Positions 7,591-13,955 of a DNA stretch of 14,399 nt are shown here, piece after piece (within the stretch, counting starts at the first letter, position 1; each line of letters begins with the position of its first letter). The translations under genes were made by a program, and so were the position numbers. The stretch is from Flavobacteriales bacterium (lineage in GTDB: Bacteria > Bacteroidota > Bacteroidia > Flavobacteriales > BACL11). The stretch covers positions 1-14,399 of the forward strand of contig NYTT01000066.1 of assembly GCA_002683775.1 (NCBI GenBank). The letters are read 5' to 3'. The notes under the pieces were generated by a model, which searched no databases, was not told the origin of the DNA, and saw nothing but the letters and a program-made list of their open reading frames with translations.

Positions 7591-9006
7591 TTATTTTTTT
7601 AATTCTAAAACAACAATGTTTTCTACATGATGAGTTTGTGGAAACATATCTACAGCTTGAATATGTGATACATTGTATAGTGTATTTAATAATTCTATAT
7701 CGCGTGCTTGTGTTGCTGAATTACAGCTGACATAAACAATACGTTTAGCTTTAATATTAAGTAATTGGTTGACTACATTTTTATGCATTCCGTCTCTAGG
7801 TGGGTCAGAAATAATTATATCAGGAAATCCATTTTTATTTACAAAATCTTCTGAGAAGATATCTTTCATGTCTCCTGAGTAAAAGTAGCAATTATCTATA
7901 TTATTTGTTTTTGCATTTTCTTTAGCTGCAAAAATACCTTCTTCAACTGAATCAATGCCAATTACTTTTTTTGCTGATTTAGCAATGTATTGAGCAATTG
8001 TTCCTGTACCAGTATACAAGTCATAGACAATGTCATTTCTACTTAGACCTGCTAATTCTTTTGTTTTTTGGTACAAAATTCTTGCTTGTTTGCTATTTGT
8101 TTGGAAAAATGATTTAGGACCAATTTTAAAGAATAGTCCATCTATTTTTTCTGTTATATGGTCTTTGCCACTAAAGCAGATGACTTCTTGATCATAGAAT
8201 GTGCTATTTGCTTTTTTATTAATGACATAAAGAAGTGATGTTACTTCAGAAAAATTATCTTTAATATGTTGCATAACGCTATTAATTTTTTTTATGTCAT
8301 CTTCATAAAATTGAACCATTACCATTAGTTCATTATTGGATGAATTTCTAATCATGAGGTTTCTAAGTAATCCTGTTTGATTTCTAATATCAAAATAAGT
8401 TAGATTATGTTTGTCTGAGAATTTTTTAACAGATATTCTAATAGCATTGGAAGGTTCTTTTTGTAAATGACATTTATTAATATTGATTACTTTGTCAAAT
8501 AATCCTGGTACATGAAATCCAAGTGCGTCTTTGTTTTCTATACTTGCTTTAGATTTAATTTCTTCAGTAGTTAACCATCTTTTATTTGAAAATGTAAATT
8601 CCATCTTGTTTCTGTAGTTGTATATATCATCACAACCTATAATATCTTTATAATTTAGTTCTTTTATCTTACCAATTCTACTGATATTATTAAGCACCTC
8701 TTTTTGTTTAAACTCTAATTGAGATTCATAATTCATGTTTTGCCATTTACAACCTCCACAAGTTCCAAAATGTTCACATTTCGGAGTAGTTCTATTTTTT
8801 GAAAAAGTATTTATTTTAGCTACTTTGGCAAGCCAAAGTTTTTTTCTCTTCTTGTAAACTATAATATTACAATTATCTCCTGGTACTGCTCCGTCCACAA
8901 TTATTACTCTTCCGTCATTTTTAGCAATTGATTTGCCCTTATTTGCTGTGTCAATTATTTCAATATTTTCTAATAATATTTCCTTTCTTCTTTTTTGTTT
9001 TTCCAT
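7591..9006 (-). CDS. rlmD: 23S rRNA (uracil-C5)-methyltransferase, RlmD/RumA family
   Basis: This SAM-dependent enzyme makes 5-methyluridine in 23S rRNA (U1939 in E. coli numbering). An N-terminal TRAM RNA-binding domain (about 8-65) is followed by the iron-sulfur cluster cysteines C77-x5-C83-x2-C86 and C179. The methyltransferase domain shows KSFFQTNS (298-305), the SAM loop DLYTGTGTIA (329-338), DPPRDGM (401-407), the catalytic cysteine C428 in YVSCNSATQARD and the closing FPQTHHVE (455-462). All expected catalytic parts are intact, and 471 residues is a usual length. Exact target specificity within the RlmD/RlmCD/TrmA-like group cannot be fixed from sequence alone. The gene lies divergent to rocD, with its own promoter box 4 nt before the ATG. 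Confidence 0.93.
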   Translation of the reverse strand: MEKQKRRKEILLENIEIIDTANKGKSIAKNDGRVIIVDGAVPGDNCNIIVYKKRKKLWLAKVAKINTFSKNRTTPKCEHFGTCGGCKWQNMNYESQLEFKQKEVLNNISRIGKIKELNYKDIIGCDDIYNYRNKMEFTFSNKRWLTTEEIKSKASIENKDALGFHVPGLFDKVININKCHLQKEPSNAIRISVKKFSDKHNLTYFDIRNQTGLLRNLMIRNSSNNELMVMVQFYEDDIKKINSVMQHIKDNFSEVTSLLYVINKKANSTFYDQEVICFSGKDHITEKIDGLFFKIGPKSFFQTNSKQARILYQKTKELAGLSRNDIVYDLYTGTGTIAQYIAKSAKKVIGIDSVEEGIFAAKENAKTNNIDNCYFYSGDMKDIFSEDFVNKNGFPDIIISDPPRDGMHKNVVNQLLNIKAKRIVYVSCNSATQARDIELLNTLYNVSHIQAVDMFPQTHHVENIVVLELKK

Positions 9007-9010
9007 ATTA

Positions 9011-9018
9011 CAAATGTA
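9011..9018 (-). promoter_or_regulatory. TAnnTTTG promoter box for rlmD
   Basis: The minus strand reads TACATTTG, then TAAT, then the rlmD ATG at 9006. This is a perfect consensus match with the same following bases (TTTGTAATATG) as the box at 2086-2093. No -33 TTG is evident. Confidence 0.5.
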
Positions 9019-9039
9019 ATATTTACGTATTAAAACTAC

Positions 9040-9047
9040 TATATTTG
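9040..9047 (+). promoter_or_regulatory. TAnnTTTG promoter box for rocD
   Basis: TATATTTG followed by CG matches the Bacteroidota consensus and lies 22 nt before the rocD ATG. A 12-base string, ACTATATTTGCG, is shared with the box at 13496-13503. Together with 9011-9018 it forms a divergent promoter pair in a 63-bp gap. Confidence 0.6.
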
Positions 9048-9069
9048 CGAATTAGAAAATCACATAAAA

Positions 9070-10284
9070 ATGAAGATATCATCAGAATATATTGAACTAG
9101 AAAATAAATTTGGTGCACACAATTATCACCCCCTGCCAGTTGTTCTTTCAAAAGGAGATGGCGTATTTGTATGGGATGTTGAAGGAAACAAGTATTATGA
9201 TTTTTTATCATCATATTCAGCTGTTAATCAAGGACACTGCCATCCAAAGATTATTAATGCACTTAAAGATCAAGCAAGTGTTTTAACCTTAACATCAAGA
9301 GCTTTTCACAATAATGTTCTAGGAGAGTATGAAAAATACATGACAGATTTATTTGGCTATGACAAGGTGTTGCCAATGAATACAGGTGTAGAAGGAGGTG
9401 AGACAGCAAATAAATTGGCTAGAAAATGGGGCTACAATATTAAAGGTATTGAGAAGAATAAAGCAAGAATTATTTTTGCTAAAGGAAATTTTTGGGGTAG
9501 AACACTTGCTGCAATTTCAAGTTCTGATGATCCTGTTTCTTATGAAGGCTTTGGCCCATATATGCCTGGATATGATTTAATACCCTATAATAATTTAGAA
9601 TTATTAGAAAAGGAACTAAAGGATCCAAATGTATGTGCATTTATGGTCGAACCTATTCAAGGTGAAGCAGGTGTAGTTGTACCAGATGTTGGTTATTTAG
9701 CAGGGGTAAGAAAATTATGTACAAAGTATAACGTGCTTTTTATAGCTGATGAGGTTCAGACAGGTATAGGAAGAACAGGTAGAATGCTTGCTTGTGATTT
9801 TGAAGATGCTAGGCCTGACATCTTAATTTTAGGCAAGGCTCTTTCAGGCGGTGTCTTTCCTGTATCAGCTATTTTAGCTGATGATGAAGTTATGCTATGT
9901 ATAAAGCCTGGTGAGCATGGTTCTACTTTTGGTGGTAATCCTTTAGCATGCAAAGTAGCTATGGCTGCTCTTGATGTAGTTGTTGAAGAAAAACTTGCTC
10001 AAAAAGCTGAGCATTTAGGTAAAATATTTAGAGATAATTTACAAGCAGTTAATTCTGATATGATATCATTAGTTCGAGGTAAAGGCTTGCTAAATGCAAT
10101 TATTATTAAACCCAAAGATGGAATCGAAGCATGGGATGTATGTTTAAAACTTAGAGATAATGGATTGCTTGCTAAGCCAACCCATGGTGATATTATTCGC
10201 TTTGCTCCTCCATTAGTAATTACTGAATCTCAACTTCTAGATTGTATTTCAATAATTAAAAATACTATTCTTTCTTTTGAATAA
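9070..10284 (+). CDS. rocD: ornithine--oxo-acid transaminase (ornithine aminotransferase)
   Basis: This PLP-dependent class III aminotransferase converts ornithine and 2-oxoglutarate to glutamate-5-semialdehyde and glutamate, linking arginine/ornithine breakdown to proline and glutamate. The family's N-terminus is present: HNYHPLPVVLSKGDGVFVWD (17-36). So are the GHCHPKI element (55-61), MNTGVEGGETANKLARKW (103-120), VEPIQGEAGV (193-202), the cofactor-ring Asp in DEVQTGIGRTG (227-237), the PLP lysine K256 in ILGKALSGGVFP, and HGSTFGGNPLA. At 404 residues it matches the usual length. The ATG at 9070 follows an A-rich stretch with no Shine-Dalgarno sequence. The DUF454 gene starts 9 bp after the stop and is probably cotranscribed. 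Confidence 0.96.
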   Translation: MKISSEYIELENKFGAHNYHPLPVVLSKGDGVFVWDVEGNKYYDFLSSYSAVNQGHCHPKIINALKDQASVLTLTSRAFHNNVLGEYEKYMTDLFGYDKVLPMNTGVEGGETANKLARKWGYNIKGIEKNKARIIFAKGNFWGRTLAAISSSDDPVSYEGFGPYMPGYDLIPYNNLELLEKELKDPNVCAFMVEPIQGEAGVVVPDVGYLAGVRKLCTKYNVLFIADEVQTGIGRTGRMLACDFEDARPDILILGKALSGGVFPVSAILADDEVMLCIKPGEHGSTFGGNPLACKVAMAALDVVVEEKLAQKAEHLGKIFRDNLQAVNSDMISLVRGKGLLNAIIIKPKDGIEAWDVCLKLRDNGLLAKPTHGDIIRFAPPLVITESQLLDCISIIKNTILSFE

Positions 10285-10293
10285 GAATCTAAT

Positions 10294-10785
10294 ATGACTA
10301 AAGTTTCTGTTGAAGTTGATAAGATAGTTGAAAAATATTCTGTTGTTAGTAATCCATTTAAGAGAAGAGGTTATCAATTACTAGGGTATATATGCGTTTT
10401 TTTTGCAGTAATTGGCATTTGGGTTCCTGGTTGGCCAACAATTTCTTGGGCAGTACCTGCCGCTTTTTTATTTTCACTTTCTAATAAAAAATTATTTAAG
10501 TGGTCGTTGTCTAACAAATTTTTTGGCAAAGAAATTCGAGAATATTATTTATCTGGTAAAACGTTAAGCAAACATGTAAAAATATTAATAGTTATCATGA
10601 TTAGTGCTATGTCTTGCACATCTTCTTATCTTGTATGGTACATTTCATCCAAGGGTGACGGATCTTTACTTAGTCCATCTTCTTGGAATGGAAAAGATGA
10701 ATTTGCATTTGGAGCGATAACAATCCTTATTGTTGGTTTTTTAGGTGTTTTATATATATTAACTAAAGTTAAGTCTAGACAATAA
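10294..10785 (+). CDS. DUF454 (YbaN-like) inner-membrane protein
   Basis: This 163-residue membrane protein has a short soluble N-terminus (1-25), a first hydrophobic region with the DUF454 signature (GYICVFFAVIGIWVPGWPTI, 31-50), a second segment (about 52-62), a conserved cytosolic stretch (WSLSNKFFGKEIREYYLSGK, 70-89), and two further helices (about 95-116 and 137-157). The IGxxxPxxPT motif followed by a W/F-G-x-x-I-x-x-Y pattern and a K-rich helix start is typical of YbaN. The biochemical role of the family is unknown. It sits 9 bp behind rocD, but co-function is not implied by known biology. A T-run/A-run follows the stop. Confidence 0.8.
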   Translation: MTKVSVEVDKIVEKYSVVSNPFKRRGYQLLGYICVFFAVIGIWVPGWPTISWAVPAAFLFSLSNKKLFKWSLSNKFFGKEIREYYLSGKTLSKHVKILIVIMISAMSCTSSYLVWYISSKGDGSLLSPSSWNGKDEFAFGAITILIVGFLGVLYILTKVKSRQ

Positions 10786-10816
10786 CTGGGTAATTATTTT
10801 TTTATTTAAAAAAAAG

Positions 10817-10824
10817 TATATTTG
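10817..10824 (+). promoter_or_regulatory. TAnnTTTG promoter box for the cysteine-rich envelope cluster
   Basis: TATATTTG is a perfect consensus match, ending 9 nt before the ATG of the HYC_CC_PP-like gene. A possible TTG start at 10822 lies inside this box, which argues for the downstream ATG as the true start. No promoter-like box lies before the next gene, so this one probably also drives the TonB receptor. Confidence 0.55.
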
Positions 10825-10833
10825 TTTAATAAT

Positions 10834-11289
10834 ATGAAAAGAATTCTTTCTAATATTGGTGTGATTATTTCATCTTTACTGGTACTATTGTTATCAATTG
10901 GTGTTAGTGTTTCTAAGATGAATTGCTCTATGGATAATAAGATATTTCTTGGAACTGAAGTTCCAAATTGTATGGAGAGTAAAGATAAATTGGCTGCTTT
11001 GCAAATAAAAAGTATTTCTTGTTGTAAAAAAACAGAATCAATTACTTCATGTTGCCCTCAAACTAATGACAATTCATGTTCTAGTGATACTCAATCTGTT
11101 CAATTTGATTTTGAAACACTCACATCTGTTTTTAGTTTAAAATTATTAAATCTAGAACTTCAGTATTTATTAGTTGTCTTTTATGATTCATATTCAGAAG
11201 AATTTATAGACAATTTAATAATTTACAATCATCTTAATAAAGGCTATTTAAGGCCATTTTTACCTAATTTACAATCATTTCTTTTATAG
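10834..11289 (+). CDS. HYC_CC_PP-like small cysteine-rich exported protein
   Basis: From the ATG at 10834 this is a 151-residue protein with a signal peptide or N-terminal anchor (1-27, IGVIISSLLVLLLSIGVSV). The mature part holds seven cysteines: C31, C46, a C63-C64 pair, a C73-C74 pair and C82. It ends in a hydrophobic region (about 108-116) and a tail reading YLRPFLPNLQSFLL. Size, leader, CC pairs and this C-terminal tail resemble the Bacteroidota HYC_CC_PP family. The namesake HYC motif is replaced by KMNC (28-31) and the PP by RPF, so the assignment is moderate. Cysteine pairs in an exported protein suggest metal binding, but no experiment on the family is known to me. The gene lies 43 bp before the TonB receptor. 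A TTG start at 10822 would add four residues but overlaps the promoter box. Confidence 0.72.
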   Translation: MKRILSNIGVIISSLLVLLLSIGVSVSKMNCSMDNKIFLGTEVPNCMESKDKLAALQIKSISCCKKTESITSCCPQTNDNSCSSDTQSVQFDFETLTSVFSLKLLNLELQYLLVVFYDSYSEEFIDNLIIYNHLNKGYLRPFLPNLQSFLL

Positions 11290-11291
11290 AG

Positions 11292-11326
11292 AAGTTTAAT
11301 TTTAATTACGTATTAACTTTAAACTT
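11292..11326 (+). repeat. inverted repeat (hairpin) between the small cysteine-rich gene and the TonB receptor
   Basis: AAGTTTAA (11292-11299) pairs with TTAAACTT (11319-11326), and TTAAT (11302-11306) pairs with ATTAA (11312-11316). They are separated by a 2x2 internal mismatch and close on a 5-nt loop (TACGT). It fills most of the 43-bp gap and ends 6 nt before the receptor ATG. It could tune translation or mRNA processing. It lacks a T-run of terminator type, so readthrough is expected. Confidence 0.45.
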
Positions 11327-11332
11327 TTAAAA

Positions 11333-13492
11333 ATGAAAAAAATATTATTTTTTATAACCATCTTGGTTATAAACTTAAATCTAAATGCTCAAGATATAAT
11401 TGGTAAAGTACTTGAGATAAATAGTGATGGTAGTATTAATCCAATTTTTGGTGCTAATGTATATTGGGAAGAAACTACTGTAGGAACAACAACAGATACT
11501 AATGGAAACTATACAATTAATGAAGCAACATCTTTTCCTGCTAGCCTAAGTGTAAGTTACGTTGGGTATACATATGATAGCAAGGAATTTATTAATAATG
11601 AATTTATTTTCTATTTAAAAAGATCTGTTGAATTAGATGAGGTGAATATTATAAGTTCCGTAAATTCAACAAAGTATTCTGTTGTAAACTCATTAAATGT
11701 TCAGACCTTAACTGTTAATGAATTGCAAAAAGCTGCCTGTTGCAATTTATCTGAGAGCTTTAGTACAAATGCTAGCGTAGATGTTAGTTATTCAGATGCT
11801 ATTTCTGGAGCTAAGAAAATCAGAATGCTCGGATTAGATGGTAGATATGTTCAAATTACAAATGAAAGCATACCTTTAATAAGAGGGCTTTCGTCCTCTT
11901 ATGGTCTTAATTATGTGCCTGGCACTTGGATTGAGTCAATTCAGATTATAAAAGGATCAGGTTCCGTAGTAAATGGATTTGAATCATTTACTGGACAAAT
12001 AAATTTAGAATATTTTAAACCAAGTACAGCAGATAAAATGTATTGGAATGTATATGCAAATTCCAGTCAAAAGTTCGAGAATAATCTAGCTCTTAAGAAG
12101 ATATATGAAAAGTGGAGTAGTAATTTATTTACACATTTTTCTTATCATAATAAAGAAATAGATGAAAATAATGATGGTTTTATGGACATGCCTCATTTAA
12201 AGAATTTTAACGTTTTAAATCGTTTTCTATATGAGGGTTCTAATGTTTTTAGAGCTCAGTTATTTGTGAAAGCAATGTATGAAGATAGGGAGGGTGGTCA
12301 GCTTTCTAATTTTCTTAATCCTTACAAAATCGATATTCATAATGATATAATTGAAATTGGGACAAAAACTGGAATTCTTCCAGATGAAGATCAAAGAAGC
12401 ATTGGTTTACAAACTTCGTTCAGAAGACATAATCAAGAAGCTAAATTTGGAGATAAATTATATACTGGTCTGCAAGAAAGTGTTTATCTTAATCTAATTA
12501 GAGATGTTAAAATTAATAATAATACTTTCAGATATGGACTTAACTATAATGCAGATAGATTTAAAGAAAGTTTTAATGATAGTCTTTTCAACAAGATTGA
12601 TTTAATTACAGGCGTATTTTCAGAGTACAATCTTAAAATAGATGATTATTTTATTTTAGTTGCTGGATTTCGAGCAGATTACCACAATAATTCTCAATAT
12701 CATTATACACCTAGAGTTAATGTTAAATACAACCCTACTGATGATTTAGCATTACGTATTTCAGCTGGTAAGGCCTTTAGAATTTCTAATATTTTTGTTG
12801 AACATTCTAATTTTTTAGCATCAAATAGAATTGTAAAAGTAAGAGAGAATTTATTGCCTGAAGTAGCATGGAATATGGGTTTTAATTTGACATATTGTTT
12901 TCGTTTATTTGGTAAGGAAGGGATTATTAATGCAGATGCATATAGAACAGAATTTGAAAATCAAATTGTTGTTGATATTGAGAGTCCAGGTTTTCTTAAC
13001 TTTTATAACTTAAATGGAAAATCATTTGCAAATACTTTACAAATCGATTTGGGTTATGAATTAGTTGAGCGATTAAATATCAAATTAGCATATAAAATAA
13101 ATGTAGTAAAAATAGAATATGAGAATAGAGGATTATTACAACCACCATTAACTCCAAGAGATAGAGCTCTTGTTAATTTGTCATACGCTAATACCACGGA
13201 AGACTGGGAGTTTGATTTTACAACTAATTTTGTTGGTAAAAGTAGATTGCCTGCTCATCAAGATGTTAAAGATGCGTTTTCGAATCCTTTCTTTGTACAT
13301 AATTCTCAGATTACCAAGAGATATGATTACATTGAAGTGTATATCGGTGCAGAAAACATTCTTAATTTCACTCAAGATAATCCAATAAAAATAGCAGATA
13401 ACCCTACAGATGAGAATTTTGATGCATCTATAGTTTATGCTCCAATTAACGGAAGAATGATTTATCTTGGTCTAAGGTATAAGATAAATTAA
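11333..13492 (+). CDS. TonB-dependent outer-membrane receptor, heavy-metal-cluster type
   Basis: This 719-residue outer-membrane protein has a signal peptide (1-19, LNLNAQ-D). A carboxypeptidase-regulatory-like domain (about 21-97, with GANVYWEETTVGTTTDTNG) follows. The plug (about 105-228) contains LQKAACCNLSESF (131-143), MLGLDGRYVQITNESIPLIR (165-184) and IKGSGSVVNGFESFTGQINL (206-225). The beta-barrel runs to the C-terminus (YLGLRYKIN). It should import a substrate using TonB-ExbBD energy. The AACC pair in the plug together with LGLDG-Y-QI-ESIP-RGL marks a Bacteroidota subgroup that I recall lying next to HYC_CC_PP and HMA genes, which is the arrangement here. The substrate is unknown; a metal or metal complex is inferred from neighbours. 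No SusD partner is present, arguing against glycan uptake. Transcription probably comes from 10817-10824. Confidence 0.93.
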   Translation: MKKILFFITILVINLNLNAQDIIGKVLEINSDGSINPIFGANVYWEETTVGTTTDTNGNYTINEATSFPASLSVSYVGYTYDSKEFINNEFIFYLKRSVELDEVNIISSVNSTKYSVVNSLNVQTLTVNELQKAACCNLSESFSTNASVDVSYSDAISGAKKIRMLGLDGRYVQITNESIPLIRGLSSSYGLNYVPGTWIESIQIIKGSGSVVNGFESFTGQINLEYFKPSTADKMYWNVYANSSQKFENNLALKKIYEKWSSNLFTHFSYHNKEIDENNDGFMDMPHLKNFNVLNRFLYEGSNVFRAQLFVKAMYEDREGGQLSNFLNPYKIDIHNDIIEIGTKTGILPDEDQRSIGLQTSFRRHNQEAKFGDKLYTGLQESVYLNLIRDVKINNNTFRYGLNYNADRFKESFNDSLFNKIDLITGVFSEYNLKIDDYFILVAGFRADYHNNSQYHYTPRVNVKYNPTDDLALRISAGKAFRISNIFVEHSNFLASNRIVKVRENLLPEVAWNMGFNLTYCFRLFGKEGIINADAYRTEFENQIVVDIESPGFLNFYNLNGKSFANTLQIDLGYELVERLNIKLAYKINVVKIEYENRGLLQPPLTPRDRALVNLSYANTTEDWEFDFTTNFVGKSRLPAHQDVKDAFSNPFFVHNSQITKRYDYIEVYIGAENILNFTQDNPIKIADNPTDENFDASIVYAPINGRMIYLGLRYKIN

Positions 13493-13495
13493 GAC

Positions 13496-13503
13496 TATAT
13501 TTG
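13496..13503 (+). promoter_or_regulatory. TAnnTTTG promoter box after the TonB receptor
   Basis: TATATTTG followed by CG starts 4 nt after the receptor stop and shares the 12-mer ACTATATTTGCG with the rocD promoter. A TTG at 13467-13469 is too far (26 nt) to be a good -33 element. It would give the HMA gene a leader of roughly 95 nt that contains the hairpin at 13527-13554. Confidence 0.45.
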
Positions 13504-13526
13504 CGTAATAAAAAATATCTGAGAGT

Positions 13527-13567
13527 TGTCATATTTATTTTTTGATAAATGACATTTTTAATTTTTT
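13527..13567 (+). terminator. hairpin with T-tract, terminator or attenuator
   Basis: TGTCAT-A-TTTAT (13527-13538) pairs with ATAAATGACA (13545-13554) around a 6-nt loop, with one bulged A, and is followed by a T-rich tail (13555-13567). As an intrinsic terminator it would end the receptor mRNA. Because the box at 13496-13503 lies upstream, it could instead attenuate transcription into the HMA gene. The stem has only two G-C pairs, so its strength is uncertain. Confidence 0.5.
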
Positions 13568-13602
13568 AATAATCAGTTTTATTTGTAATAAATTAGAGGT
13601 TA

Positions 13603-13944
13603 ATGAAAACATTATTAAAGCTACTTATTTTTATACTATTTTCAAATTCATCGTTTACACAAGAGAGAGTGAAATATCAAAAGTCAACTTGCATTGTGTT
13701 AGGAAATTGCAATATGTGTAAGAAAAAAATTGAAAAAACAGCAAAATTAGTAGTTGGTGTCAAAAGTGCTAAATGGAATGTTATTACAGGTGAACTAAAG
13801 TTGAAATTTAATCCTGAAATGACTGATTTAGTGAGCATTGAAAAAGCTGTCGCAGGAGTTGGGTATGATACTGAAAGATATAAGGCTACTGAAGAAAGTT
13901 ACAATAGTCTTCATTATTGTTGTAAATATGAACGAAAGAAATAA
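13603..13944 (+). CDS. exported heavy-metal-associated (HMA) domain protein
   Basis: This 113-residue protein has a signal peptide (1-20, LLIFILFSNSSFTQ) followed by one HMA/CopZ-like domain (about 25-95) with the metal-binding loop G-N-C36-N-M-C39 and a helix start KKKIEK. The domain proceeds through GVKSAKWNVITGELKLKF and the usual GVGYDTE end. An extra C30 lies just before the loop, and the tail carries HYCCKYE with C106-C107, giving a second possible soft-metal site. HMA loops usually bind Cu(I) and related soft metals. Export places the protein in the periplasm or on the cell surface, where it could hand metal to or from the TonB receptor. A weak TTTATTTG box (13578-13585) and AGAGG (13595-13599) precede the ATG. 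The next gene starts 11 bp downstream, so they are probably cotranscribed. Confidence 0.88.
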   Translation: MKTLLKLLIFILFSNSSFTQERVKYQKSTCIVLGNCNMCKKKIEKTAKLVVGVKSAKWNVITGELKLKFNPEMTDLVSIEKAVAGVGYDTERYKATEESYNSLHYCCKYERKK

Positions 13945-13955
13945 ACCAATTAAAA

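Noticed and set aside
9023..9214. 63-codon minus-strand frame across the rlmD-rocD gap
   Set aside because: It covers the rocD promoter and the conserved rocD N-terminus, and its translation looks like a shadow product.
10797..10815. T7-ATTT-A8 stretch as a terminator for the DUF454 gene
   Set aside because: The stem would be pure A-T with no following T-run on the plus strand. It is more likely simple AT-rich sequence near a promoter.
10822..10833. TTG start giving four extra residues to the small cysteine-rich protein
   Set aside because: The TTG is the end of a perfect TAnnTTTG promoter box, and the ATG at 10834 gives a standard signal peptide.
13170..13388. Open frames on both strands inside the end of the TonB receptor gene
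   Set aside because: Both lie within the receptor's barrel coding sequence and resemble nothing known.
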